This document shows, one piece after another, positions 25,050-32,477 of a stretch of 64,000 nt of DNA. The notes below the pieces were generated by a model. That model was not told the DNA's origin. It worked only from the letters and a program-made list of their open reading frames with translations, and made no database searches. Both the position numbers and the translations under genes were made by a program. The DNA comes from an uncultured Reyranella sp. (lineage in GTDB: Bacteria; Pseudomonadota; Alphaproteobacteria; Reyranellales; Reyranellaceae): positions 89,347 through 153,346 of the forward strand of contig NZ_CAMFKM010000015.1 of the NCBI RefSeq assembly GCF_945957355.1. Reading direction: 5' to 3'. The first letter of the stretch is position 1. Each line of letters begins with the position of its first letter.

Positions 25050-25485
25050 GGCGGCCTTGATCGGGAAAGCAGGCGAGGCGCTGGTCGCCGCCGAGCTCAT
25101 GCGTCGGGGCATCTACGTCGCGCAGCCGGCTTATGACGGCGGCATCGACTTGCTCGCCTTTCGAGAAGCGGCCCCGACTGTCGTGGTGCCCATCCAGGTC
25201 AAGGCCCGGGCCGGCTCCTGTTACCACTTCCAGAAGGCGTGGTTCGCGAAGGCTGCCGGCATGGTCGTGGTGCAGGTTTGGGACCTGGAAACCGATCCTT
25301 GCTTCTATGTTTTTGCATCACTCAACGATGTTGCGGATGCCCTAGGAGATCACGCCAAGTCACCATCTTGGGCAGGGGATACGGGCGCTTACAACGTCAC
25401 CGTGCCATCGGCCCACCATTTGGAGCGGATGGAGCGGCACCGAGATCGGTGGGACCGGATAATAGACCGGCTTAGGGTTGTCTGA
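25042..25485 (+). CDS. PD-(D/E)XK nuclease-like protein
   Basis: 147 residues from the ATG at 25042. The N-terminus KAALIGKAGEALVAAELMRR carries the helix with the conserved Glu, then YDGGIDLLAF supplies Asp and VPIQVKAR supplies the QxK of the PD-(D/E)XK nuclease fold. It resembles the small PDDEXK endonuclease-like proteins related to group I intron nucleases. No DNA-recognition domain is evident. It is coupled to SNase (8-bp overlap) and directly followed by the GIY-YIG gene (adjacent TGA-ATG). Confidence 0.75.
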   Translation: MSKAALIGKAGEALVAAELMRRGIYVAQPAYDGGIDLLAFREAAPTVVVPIQVKARAGSCYHFQKAWFAKAAGMVVVQVWDLETDPCFYVFASLNDVADALGDHAKSPSWAGDTGAYNVTVPSAHHLERMERHRDRWDRIIDRLRVV

Positions 25486-25998
25486 ATGAGCGTCTCGTAC
25501 CTTCTTCGAGAGGGATTCACCGCGGTCGGATCGTGGCGGACGGTGCATTGCAGGCCGCACAAAGTTCAGTCGCTTCGACATGCGCCGGGGCTCTATGCTT
25601 TCGCCCTAGGGGGCGATGTCATGTATGTGGGCATGAGCAAGGGGCTACAGCGCCGCCTTCGTCGCTACAGTATTCGGGCCTTCGGGCAGGGCAGCTCTCC
25701 TCTGCGTGGAGTTCACACCAACATTGCGCGATCGATCTCAGAAGGGGGCCATGTAGATATCTTTGCCAAGGTGATCTCTGGCGCTGATGCGGCGCACCTT
25801 TTATCGTCGGAAGCGGCGCTCATCCGGATCCTCCAGCCAGCATGGAATGCCACGCATCGAACTCCGGACACCGGCGACGGAGTGGCGGGCGGCGCAGCGG
25901 AAGTAGCGCGTGAGCAGCGGGCGCGGGCCGACGAGGTAGGCGTTCACGAGCACGGAGGCCCGCAAGCTTGGGAGTGGCGCGCGGCGCAGCGGCAATGA
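25486..25998 (+). CDS. GIY-YIG nuclease-like protein with SNase-like tail
   Basis: 170 residues. The first 125 carry a GIY-YIG-type core: PGLYAFALGGDVMYVGMSKG with RRLRRY, then SSEAALIRILQPAWN with the catalytic Glu and final Trp-Asn. The last 30 residues (DEVGVHEHGGPQAWEWR) instead resemble the C-terminus of the secreted SNase gene 0.9 kb upstream (GVHRHGCQPAWEWR), a segment that belongs to the SNase family. This suggests a recombination that joined an SNase 3' end onto the GIY-YIG gene. Confidence 0.7.
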   Translation: MSVSYLLREGFTAVGSWRTVHCRPHKVQSLRHAPGLYAFALGGDVMYVGMSKGLQRRLRRYSIRAFGQGSSPLRGVHTNIARSISEGGHVDIFAKVISGADAAHLLSSEAALIRILQPAWNATHRTPDTGDGVAGGAAEVAREQRARADEVGVHEHGGPQAWEWRAAQRQ

Positions 25999-26363
25999 GA
26001 GACTCGTATGCTTACCCGCCGCGCGGCCTGAGCCGCGAGGAAGCCGCGCGCTATGTCGGCGTCGGCACCACGACCTTTGACGGGTTGGTGCAGGACGGAC
26101 GCATGCCCAAGCCGTTCCGGATCGGCAGCCTACTGCCGCACACGCGTCTCATGCTCTGGCTCCAGATGCACCAGCACCTCCTGGAAGTCGAGCTCGTCGA
26201 CCAGATGGCCGCAAATCGGGCAGCGGGTGTGGTGCTCCTCGCTGTCCTGGTGCGCCTCGACCTTGTAGCGGGGCGTCACGAGCCGAACCCGCCGGCCGCC
26301 TTCAGACAAACCGAGTGCGGTGGCTTCCCCTCAGCTACCAGCAGTCCCTTCGCCTCGGCCTGA
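25995..26363 (+). CDS. Helix-turn-helix protein, apparently truncated/rearranged
   Basis: The first 44 residues (RGLSREEAARYVGVGTTTF, then DGRMPKPFRIGS) are an AlpA/Xis-type winged helix-turn-helix, as used by phage excisionases. In intact relatives this is followed by a Trp-rich strand. Here it ends at about 26127, exactly where an oppositely oriented small zinc-finger gene begins, and the remaining 79 residues read as the antisense of that gene. So the 3' end was probably lost at a recombination joint. The start overlaps the GIY-YIG stop (ATGA). Confidence 0.45.
   Translation: MRDSYAYPPRGLSREEAARYVGVGTTTFDGLVQDGRMPKPFRIGSLLPHTRLMLWLQMHQHLLEVELVDQMAANRAAGVVLLAVLVRLDLVAGRHEPNPPAAFRQTECGGFPSATSSPFASA
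26130..26279 (-). CDS. Small C2H2-type zinc-finger-like protein
   Basis: 49 residues from a GTG at 26279. It contains RCPICGHLVDELDFQ followed by VLVHLEPEHE: two Cys and two His spaced as in a C2H2 zinc finger. The GTG overlaps the upstream gene's stop codon by 4 bp (GTGA), which supports translational coupling and a real gene. It would be the third cistron of a small minus-strand operon. Function unknown. Confidence 0.65.
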   Translation of the reverse strand: MTPRYKVEAHQDSEEHHTRCPICGHLVDELDFQEVLVHLEPEHETRVRQ

Positions 26364-26533
26364 CGGATGGCGTCGTCCACTGCGGCGTCGTCGAGATTCA
26401 GTCGTCGAGCTACGTCGTCGACCATTACCCAGCGCATGTGCCGACCCTTGGTGGCGCGCTGGATTTCGTCGATCATCGCCTGGACCGTGCCGGCGCTCGG
26501 CCGCCTAGGCATCTTCGATTTCGTGCCGGTAGC
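26276..26533 (-). CDS. Hypothetical winged-helix-like protein
   Basis: 85 residues from the ATG at 26533, chosen because GGGAGG lies 6 nt upstream. The basic N-terminus (TKSKMPRRPSAGTVQAM) is followed by a segment (VDDVARRLNLDDAAVDDAIR, then AEAKGLLVAEG) that fits a winged-helix fold. It overlaps the upstream gene by 29 bp and the zinc-finger gene by 4 bp. Confidence 0.6.
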   Translation of the reverse strand, partial: ATGTKSKMPRRPSAGTVQAMIDEIQRATKGRHMRWVMVDDVARRLNLDDAAVDDAIRQAEAKGLLVAEGKPPHSVCLKAAGGFGS

Positions 26534-26765
26534 CATTCTCGACCTCCCACAATAGGTCGCTGATCGTGTCGTCGACATGATCCATGGCGCGATCGATCTC
26601 GCGCGGCCGCACACCGAACTCGTCTATCAGCCTGGTCAGCACCTTGCGGATATCGGTGCGGGCAGTGAGCTTGGCATGCTCCAGAGCGTCCAGGCGGTCC
26701 CGCGGATCGGGCATACTGGCGAATTGCCGAGCCCAGCCGGCCGGCAGTGGTAATTGTGTTCCCAT
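26505..26765 (-). CDS. Hypothetical protein
   Basis: 86 residues from the ATG at 26765. Helical and charged (PRDRLDALEHAKLTARTDIR, then IDRAMDHVDDTISDLLWEVE). Not recognised. First gene of a three-gene minus-strand operon with the winged-helix-like and zinc-finger genes; divergent from the HTH gene at 26923. Confidence 0.55.
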   Translation of the reverse strand: MGTQLPLPAGWARQFASMPDPRDRLDALEHAKLTARTDIRKVLTRLIDEFGVRPREIDRAMDHVDDTISDLLWEVENGYRHEIEDA

Positions 26766-26922
26766 GTGACCCCTCACGAACGGGGACTCAATGGATTGGC
26801 GCGGCGGCTGTTGCGAGTGCGACGGGGGCGGGCAGCAATTTCAATTAGTGGCGTCACGTTCCTGTTTTAGGCGCACAAGGTCTGCCATCCTTGGCCCAAA
26901 GGCACGACCAGGGAGACGGCGA

Positions 26923-27168
26923 ATGAACAGGGTCCTCAGCGAAACGCCCGTTCAGGAGCGCGAAATCGCGCGCATCGCCGCCCGCGCGGTTCAGCTCTAT
27001 GCGGAGACGCACCCGCGGCCGACCCAGGTTTCGCAGGCTCAAGCCGCTGAGATGCTTGGCGTCCACCCCAAGACCGTCCGAAACTACATCGTAGCCGGAA
27101 AGCTCAAGCTGAATGGCTGCGGTCAAATCCCCATCGAGGCCGTCGACAAGATTCGGGCCGCCGAATAG
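26923..27168 (+). CDS. HTH protein, candidate excisionase (recombination directionality factor)
   Basis: 81 residues from the ATG at 26923 (SD GGGAG 8 nt upstream). The C-terminal half is a helix-turn-helix of the MerR/Xis kind: SQAQAAEMLGVHPKTVRNYI, then GKLKLNGCGQIPIEAVDKI. Size, fold and position 186 bp from the right attachment core fit an Xis controlling the integrase's direction. It could equally be a plain regulator. Confidence 0.6.
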   Translation: MNRVLSETPVQEREIARIAARAVQLYAETHPRPTQVSQAQAAEMLGVHPKTVRNYIVAGKLKLNGCGQIPIEAVDKIRAAE

Positions 27169-27275
27169 TCCGGGTCAAAGGCGGCCGGAGCCTCGAACGC
27201 CCATTCGCTACGCACCGGGTCCCCTTTTGCGCGTGGTGTGAGAGTGGGACAACCGGAACGGCGCACGACAGTCGG

Positions 27276-27330
27276 TTTCCACGAAAAAAGGGGGCGCCGG
27301 ATTACCCAAAAGGTTACCCAGCGCCCCTTA
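27276..27330 (-). terminator. Terminator supplied by the element for the aldolase gene
   Basis: On the minus strand GGGGCGC (complement of 27317-27323) pairs with GCGCCCC (complement of 27290-27296), and TTTTTT follows the stem. The long loop contains the paired TTACCCA motifs. It lies about 30 bp beyond the aldolase stop codon, inside element DNA, so it substitutes for the terminator moved to 14267-14298 by the integration. Confidence 0.65.
27300..27321 (+). promoter_or_regulatory. Candidate integrase arm-binding site, right
   Basis: GATTACCCAAAAGG followed by TTACCCAG: two TTACCCA copies 14 bp apart, mirroring the arrangement at 14475-14496 in the same orientation. This supports both as integrase or excisionase binding sites. 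It lies within the loop of the terminator above. Confidence 0.5.
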
Positions 27331-27353
27331 TAATCTAGTAAAAATCGCTTGTT

Positions 27354-27368
27354 TTACATCTTGCCTTG
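27354..27368 (+). repeat. Right attachment core of the integrated element
   Basis: Exact copy of the 15-bp left core (14352-14366). It forms codons Gln-Gly-Lys-Met-stop of the aldolase gene on the minus strand. Integration here leaves the aldolase reading frame complete. Confidence 0.85.
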
Positions 27369-28274
27369 GTAGATCGCGATGATCTTGTCGAGCATGTCGA
27401 TCGCTTCGGCGCGCGGGCGCTGGAAGGTGTTGCGGCCGATGATGGAGCCGTTGGCGCCGCCGTCGCGCAGGCCGCGGATTTCGGTGAACAGGCCTTCGAG
27501 GTCCTTCGCCTCACCGCCCGAGAAGACGACGATGCGGCGGCCGTTGAAGGTCGCCTGCATCACGTGCTTGATGCGGGCGGCCAGGGTCGAGGTGTCGACG
27601 TTGGCCTTCTCGTAGGCAGCCTTGGCTTCGGGCTGCCACAGCACGTTGGTCGGCGGCTTCACCTTGATGATGTGAGCGCCGAGCAGGGCGGCGATGTGGG
27701 CGGCGTAGGCGCAGACGTCCAGCGCCGTCTCGCCGGCTTTGTCGAGCTTGCCGCCGCGCGGATAGGACCACATGACGACGGCGAGGCCGACCGACTTGGC
27801 CTCTTCCGACATCTCGCGGATCTCTTCCATCATCTCGTACTGGTCTTCCGAGCCCGGATAGATCGTGAAGCCGATCGCCGAGCAGCCCAGGCGCAGCGCG
27901 TCGGACACGGTCGCCGTCACGGCCTGGTCCTTGTTGGTTGACAGCGAGTTGGCCGAGTTGACCTTGAGGATGGTCGGGATGGCGCCCGCGAATGTGTCGG
28001 CGCCGGCTTCCAGCGGGCCGAGCGGGGCGGCATAGGCGTTCAGGCCGGCATCGATGGCCAGCTGGTAGTGGTAGTGGGGATCGTAGGCGTCCGGGTTCGG
28101 CGCGAAGGAGCGGGCCGGGCCGTGCTCAAAGCCCTGGTCGACGGGGAGGATCACCATCTTGCCCGTGCCGCCCAGGCGGCCGTGCATCAGGATGCGGGCC
28201 AGGTTGGCCTTGGTGCCGGGGCAATCGCTCTCGTAGTTGTCGAGGATCTTCTTGACGGTGCGGGTGATCTTCAC
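27354..28274 (-). CDS. Class I fructose-bisphosphate aldolase (DhnA/FbaB type)
   Basis: 306 residues. Reversibly cleaves fructose-1,6-bisphosphate into dihydroxyacetone phosphate and glyceraldehyde-3-phosphate through a Schiff-base Lys. Visible motifs: VILPVDQGFEHGPARSF near the N-terminus, IIKVKPPTNVLW (likely catalytic Lys in IKVK), VFSGGEAKD, and the phosphate-binding GGANGSIIGRNTFQR. It is a housekeeping gene whose last five codons serve as the integration target of the 13-kb element. gap and tkt of the same pathway lie further right but are separate. Confidence 0.93.
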   Translation of the reverse strand: MKITRTVKKILDNYESDCPGTKANLARILMHGRLGGTGKMVILPVDQGFEHGPARSFAPNPDAYDPHYHYQLAIDAGLNAYAAPLGPLEAGADTFAGAIPTILKVNSANSLSTNKDQAVTATVSDALRLGCSAIGFTIYPGSEDQYEMMEEIREMSEEAKSVGLAVVMWSYPRGGKLDKAGETALDVCAYAAHIAALLGAHIIKVKPPTNVLWQPEAKAAYEKANVDTSTLAARIKHVMQATFNGRRIVVFSGGEAKDLEGLFTEIRGLRDGGANGSIIGRNTFQRPRAEAIDMLDKIIAIYQGKM

Positions 28275-28426
28275 GTCCGGGCTCCCATTTTATGCGGTCC
28301 GCGCGGTGATAGCGGCGCGGAAGGAGCGGTTCAAGCCCCGGCGGGGCCGCGGCTGGCACGACTACCTGCCACGTCATTGACCTTGGGGCGGGCGCGGGGA
28401 CAGGCTGTTACCCCCTCCGGGCCACG

Positions 28427-29782
28427 ATGCGTCTGGCGAAACGCAAAAAAAGGAACAAGTCGGTGCCGTCTCCCCCGTTGCCCGCGCGATCCGCATCGTT
28501 TGCGGCGCGTCTGCCCTTCTTCTTCGGCTGGGTGATCATCGCGATCGCCTTCCTGACCGTGGCGGTGAGCGTGACCACCCGCACGGCCTTCTCGCTGATG
28601 TTTCCGCCGATCGTCGACGAATTCGGCTGGGATCGCGGCCTGGCGGCGGGCGCCTTTTCCTTCGGCTTCCTGGTGTCTGCGGTGATCAGCCCGGTCGTGG
28701 GCCGGACCATGGACCGGCGCGGGCCGCGTTTCGTAATCGAGATCGGGGTCGTCCTGACAGCCGCCGGACTGCTTGGCGCCACGCTCATCAGCGAGCCGTG
28801 GCAACTCTACGCGACCCTGGGCGTGCTGGTCGGTGCGGGGGCGAACTGCATGAGCTTCTCCGTGCAGTCGCAGTATCTGCCCAACTGGTTCGCGCGCCGA
28901 CGGGCGCTGGCGACCGGGCTGGCTTTTTCCGGCGTCGGAGTCGGCGCGATCCTGATCCTGCCGTGGCTGCAGACCGTCATTCTGAAGGACGGCTGGCGCG
29001 GCGCCTGCTGGGCGCTCGGATTGATGACCCTGTTCGTGCTGCTGCCGATCAACCTGTTCGTCACCAAGCGGCCGCAGGATCTCGGGCTTCTGCCTGACGG
29101 CGCAAAGGAGGCCGGAACCGCCGCGGCCCGACGGGCGGCCGCCATCGTCGATCCGCGCTGGGCTGCCATCGAGTGGACGGTCGGCCGGGCCGTCCGCACG
29201 CACCGCTTTTGGTGGCTGTGCATCGGCTTTTTCAGCACCGGCTACGCCTGGTACGCCGTGCAGGTGCACCAGACCAAGTACCTCGTCGAGATCGGCTTCG
29301 GTCCGATGGAGGCGGCCTGGGCGCTGGGTCTCGTGGCGATGGTGGGTATTCCCGGCCAGATCCTGCTCGGGGCGCTGTCGGACCGGATCGGCCGCGAGAT
29401 CGTCTGGACGATCGCCGGTTCCGGCTTCGTGATCTGCTATGCGGCACTCCTGGCGCTGGGCGCCGGGCCGTCGCAGCCGCTGCTCTACCTCATGGTCCTG
29501 TCGCAGGGCGTGCTGGGCTATTCCTTCACCAGCCTGATGGGATCGGTGGTGGCCGAGATCTTCGAGGGCCCGCACTTCGGATCGATCTTCAGCATCATCA
29601 TGGTCTCGCTGCTGGCGGGCGGCGCCGCGGGCCCGTGGATCACTGGTGTGCTCTACGACTACGAAGGCGCCTATCGCCTGGCCTTCCTTGTGGCGCTGGG
29701 CTTCAGCGTGCTGGGCGCCGCCTCGATCTGGTTCGCCTCGCCCGGCAAGGTCCGCATGGTTGCCGGGCGTGCGAAGGTCTGA
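28427..29782 (+). CDS. MFS transporter
   Basis: 451 residues with 12 predicted helices. MFS motif A is present in the 2-3 loop (GRTMDRRGPRF) and repeated in the second half (GALSDRIGREIV). The overall pattern (N-terminal VTTRTAFSLMFPPIVDEFGW; ISPVVGRTMD) fits the monocarboxylate/oxalate-formate-type branch. Substrate unknown; its place beside the ureide cluster hints at an organic acid or ureide. The ATG at 28427 lacks a good SD; a GTG at 28463 with GGA upstream is an alternative. Confidence 0.8.
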   Translation: MRLAKRKKRNKSVPSPPLPARSASFAARLPFFFGWVIIAIAFLTVAVSVTTRTAFSLMFPPIVDEFGWDRGLAAGAFSFGFLVSAVISPVVGRTMDRRGPRFVIEIGVVLTAAGLLGATLISEPWQLYATLGVLVGAGANCMSFSVQSQYLPNWFARRRALATGLAFSGVGVGAILILPWLQTVILKDGWRGACWALGLMTLFVLLPINLFVTKRPQDLGLLPDGAKEAGTAAARRAAAIVDPRWAAIEWTVGRAVRTHRFWWLCIGFFSTGYAWYAVQVHQTKYLVEIGFGPMEAAWALGLVAMVGIPGQILLGALSDRIGREIVWTIAGSGFVICYAALLALGAGPSQPLLYLMVLSQGVLGYSFTSLMGSVVAEIFEGPHFGSIFSIIMVSLLAGGAAGPWITGVLYDYEGAYRLAFLVALGFSVLGAASIWFASPGKVRMVAGRAKV

Positions 29783-29785
29783 ACG

Positions 29786-30709
29786 CTATTCGTTCAATCC
29801 TTTACCAGGATACGGATGCGTCGCGATCCAGTGCTTCGCGATGTCGAGGCGCTTGGTGACCCAGACGCCCTGGTGCTTCTGGACATAGTCGAGGAAGCGC
29901 CAGAGGCCGGCCATGCGGGCGGGATGGCCGATCAGGCGCTGGTGTAGGCCGACCGACATCATCTTGGGCTGGGTGGCACCTTCCTTGTAGAGGACGTCGA
30001 ACGCGTCCTTCACCAGGCCGAACCACTGATCGGCGTGGACCATGCCGGCGGCGTACTTGCCGTCGTTGTTGGTCAGCGAATAGGGGACGATGAGGTGCGG
30101 CTTGCCCTCGACGGTCTGCCAGAAGGGCAGCTCCTCGCCGTAATAGTCGCTGTCGTAGGTGAAGCCGCCTTCCTCGATCAGCAGGCGGCGCGTGTTCACG
30201 CTCGGTCCATAGCGGCAGTACCAGCCGGCCGGCCGCTCGCCGACGGTTTGCTCCAGCGACTTGATGGCCTTCTGGATGTGCTCGCGCTCCTCGGCTTCCG
30301 AGAGCTGGAAGTGGCGCACCCAGCGCCAGCCGTGGCAGCAGACGTCCCAGCCGGCGGCCCTGATCGCCTGGGCGGCGAGCGGGTTGCGTTCCAGGGCCAG
30401 CGCGCAGCCGAACACGGTGAGCGGCATTCCGCGCTCCTGGAAGGCGCGATGGATGCGCCAGAAGCCGACCCGGCTGCCGAACTCGAACATGCCTTCGCCG
30501 GCGAGGTCGCGGCCCTTCAGCCCCTGCGAGGAAGTGCTCGATTCGGTGAGGCCGGTCTCGGTGTAGCCTTCGCCGTCCTGCACGGAGGGCTCCGAGCCTT
30601 CCTCGTAGTTGACGACGAAGTTGATGGCGATGCGCGCGCCGCCGGGCCATCTCGGGTCGGGCGGATTGGGGCCGTAGCCGATCAGGTCGCGTGTCGGTTG
30701 CCAGCTCAT
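29786..30709 (-). CDS. puuE: PuuE-type allantoinase / polysaccharide deacetylase-like protein (copy 1)
   Basis: 307 residues from the ATG at 30709 (SD AGGAG). It has the PuuE pattern: FVVNYEEGSEPSVQDGEGYT, FGSRVGFWRIHRAFQERGMP, DVCCHGWRWVRHF, GWYCRYGPSVNTRRL and the ending THPYPGKGLNE. PuuE allantoinases hydrolyse allantoin to allantoate with a deacetylase-like barrel. About two-thirds of its residues match the copy at 31050, so these are tandem paralogues. It overlaps the small gene upstream by 4 bp (ATGA). Confidence 0.85.
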   Translation of the reverse strand: MSWQPTRDLIGYGPNPPDPRWPGGARIAINFVVNYEEGSEPSVQDGEGYTETGLTESSTSSQGLKGRDLAGEGMFEFGSRVGFWRIHRAFQERGMPLTVFGCALALERNPLAAQAIRAAGWDVCCHGWRWVRHFQLSEAEEREHIQKAIKSLEQTVGERPAGWYCRYGPSVNTRRLLIEEGGFTYDSDYYGEELPFWQTVEGKPHLIVPYSLTNNDGKYAAGMVHADQWFGLVKDAFDVLYKEGATQPKMMSVGLHQRLIGHPARMAGLWRFLDYVQKHQGVWVTKRLDIAKHWIATHPYPGKGLNE

Positions 30710-31038
30710 GCAGGTCTCCTTACCAGTTCGGCGCCCATCTGACGGGCGATGTCGGCAATCTTGTCGTTCCAGGTACGCATCGACAGGGTGCGCACGCCGG
30801 CGCGCAGGCAGGCGAGCGCGTATCCCGGCGCGTCGCCGCAATCGACGATCAGCGTGAACGCCACGTCTGGAAACTCTTCTCGCGCCCGTTCCTGCAGGGC
30901 GCCGAGATAGCCCGCGCCATAGAACGAGGCGGCGTTCTCAGGCGTCAGCAAGACCGGCGCCGTACCCGAGGCGCGCGCAGCCAGCAGCGCCGCCTCGGTC
31001 TGCTTCCAGTCGCGCACCACAATGATCTCGTCCGCCAT
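30706..31038 (-). CDS. Hypothetical protein between puuE copies
   Basis: 110 residues, an alpha/beta protein (EIIVVRDWKQTEAALLAA, then FTLIVDCGDAPGYALACLRA). Not recognised. Its stop overlaps the start of puuE copy 1 (ATGA) and its start lies 11 bp from the end of copy 2, so it is part of the ureide operon. A role in the same pathway is inferred only from position. Confidence 0.6.
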   Translation of the reverse strand: MADEIIVVRDWKQTEAALLAARASGTAPVLLTPENAASFYGAGYLGALQERAREEFPDVAFTLIVDCGDAPGYALACLRAGVRTLSMRTWNDKIADIARQMGAELVRRPA

Positions 31039-31049
31039 GACGCACGATA

Positions 31050-31973
31050 CTACTCATTCAGCCCCTTCCCCGGATAGGGATGGGTCTTGATCCAGTGGCG
31101 GGCAATGTCGAGGCGACGGGTCACCCAGACGCCTTCGTGCTTCTGGATGTGGTCGAGCAATCGTTGAAGACCCACGGCGCGCGCGGGATGACCGATCAGG
31201 CGCATATGCAGGCCGATCGACATCATCTTGGGCTGCGTGGCGCCCTCGCGGTACAGCATGTCGAAGGCGTCGCGCACGAAGCAGAACCACTGGTCCGACG
31301 TGCCGATGGACGCGGCGAACTGGCCATCGTTGTTGGTGACGGAATAGGGCACGACGAGCTGCGGCTTGCCGTCGACGGTGACCCAGAAGGGCAGCTCCTC
31401 GCCGTAATAGTCGCTGTCGTAGAGGAAGCCGCCTTCCTCGACGACGAGGCGGCGGGTGTTCACGCCGGGCCCATAGCGGCAGTACCAGCCGAGTGGCCGC
31501 TCGCCGGTCATCTTCTGGATGGCGGCGATCGCTTTGCGGATGTGCTCGCGCTCTGTCGCCTCGTCGATTTCGTAGTGCTTGATCCAGCGCCAGCCGTGCG
31601 AGCAGACGTCGAAGCCCGACGTGGCGATGGCGGCCGAGGCCTCGGGATTGCGCTCCATCGCGAGCCCGCAGCCGAAGATGGTCATCGGCAGGCCGCGCTC
31701 CTGGAAGAGACGCATCAGCCGCCAGAAGCCGACGCGGCTGCCATATTCGAACAGGCCTTCGGCAGCGAGATCGCGACCCTGGATCGACTGACCCATGCGG
31801 CTCGCGTCACTGAGCCCGATCTCGGTATGGCCTTCGCCGTCCTGGATCGAGGGCTCCGAACCCTCCTCGTAGTTCATGACGAAGTTCACGGCGATGCGCG
31901 CCCCGTTGGGCCATTTCGGATCGGGAGGGGTGGCGCCATAGCCGATGAAATCGCGGCGGACCTCGTAGGGCAT
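31050..31973 (-). CDS. puuE: PuuE-type allantoinase / polysaccharide deacetylase-like protein (copy 2)
   Basis: 307 residues from the ATG at 31973, preferred over the ATG two codons upstream because GGAG is 9 nt away and the length then equals copy 1. Same signature set as copy 1: NFVMNYEEGSEPSIQDGEGH, FDVCSHGWRWIKHYEID, GWYCRYGPGVNTRRL, THPYPGKGLNE. Differences cluster in the middle loops, so the two copies may have different substrates, for example allantoin versus other ureides. Upstream lies allA with a 16-bp gap. Confidence 0.85.
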   Translation of the reverse strand: MPYEVRRDFIGYGATPPDPKWPNGARIAVNFVMNYEEGSEPSIQDGEGHTEIGLSDASRMGQSIQGRDLAAEGLFEYGSRVGFWRLMRLFQERGLPMTIFGCGLAMERNPEASAAIATSGFDVCSHGWRWIKHYEIDEATEREHIRKAIAAIQKMTGERPLGWYCRYGPGVNTRRLVVEEGGFLYDSDYYGEELPFWVTVDGKPQLVVPYSVTNNDGQFAASIGTSDQWFCFVRDAFDMLYREGATQPKMMSIGLHMRLIGHPARAVGLQRLLDHIQKHEGVWVTRRLDIARHWIKTHPYPGKGLNE

Positions 31974-31989
31974 CGTCATTGGCTCCGGA

Positions 31990-32463
31990 TCAGGGAATGC
32001 GCACGGTAAAGGGCGGCACCGGCACGAACTCCTCGTCGCCCTTTCCGCCGTCGCGCCACATGAAGACTGCGAAGCGGCCGGGCCGGTCGAGCACCGTCAG
32101 GCCGTGATGCCAGGTGTCGGGCCGATAGGTGACGCCCTGCCTGCCGGTGGCGATGAAGGCCTTCATGCCGCTCACCTCGGGACCGCCGGCGGCTGCATGG
32201 GGCGCCACGACGATCAGCCAGCGCTCGACATCGAGTGGAACGAAGGTCTGGGAGGAAAATTCGTGGCGTTCCAGATAGTCGCTGCGCAGCGGCCGGTCGG
32301 CCGTCTCGGTTTTCATGCTGACCGAGAGGCTGGCATGCGCGGTTGGACGCAGGTTGCCCAGGGCGCCCTCGTAGTAGGTGCGGCCGGCGGTATCGGGCAC
32401 GTCGATCACGTCGCCGAAGGGGGCGAAGGCTTCCTTCGAGAGGGGCTGGGGGATCAATTCCAT
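31990..32463 (-). CDS. allA: Ureidoglycolate lyase
   Basis: 157 residues, cupin-like fold. Signature: FAPFGDVIDVPD at the start, LERHEFSSQTFVPLD with likely metal-binding His/Gln/Glu, YRPDTWHHGLTVLDRPGRF at the C-terminal half. It splits ureidoglycolate into glyoxylate and urea, the last step of ureide catabolism. It lies downstream of the ABC permease gene and upstream of puuE copy 2, all on the minus strand. Confidence 0.9.
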   Translation of the reverse strand: MELIPQPLSKEAFAPFGDVIDVPDTAGRTYYEGALGNLRPTAHASLSVSMKTETADRPLRSDYLERHEFSSQTFVPLDVERWLIVVAPHAAAGGPEVSGMKAFIATGRQGVTYRPDTWHHGLTVLDRPGRFAVFMWRDGGKGDEEFVPVPPFTVRIP

Positions 32464-32477
32464 TTGGCGGGTCCTCG

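Noticed and set aside
26130..26765. Toxin-antitoxin operon
   Set aside because: Small overlapping genes fit the size, but none of the three products resembles a known toxin or antitoxin.
14352..27368. Complete prophage
   Set aside because: No terminase, portal, capsid, tail, lysis or replication gene was recognised. Only the integrase, a possible excisionase, an HNH gene and small genes are present.
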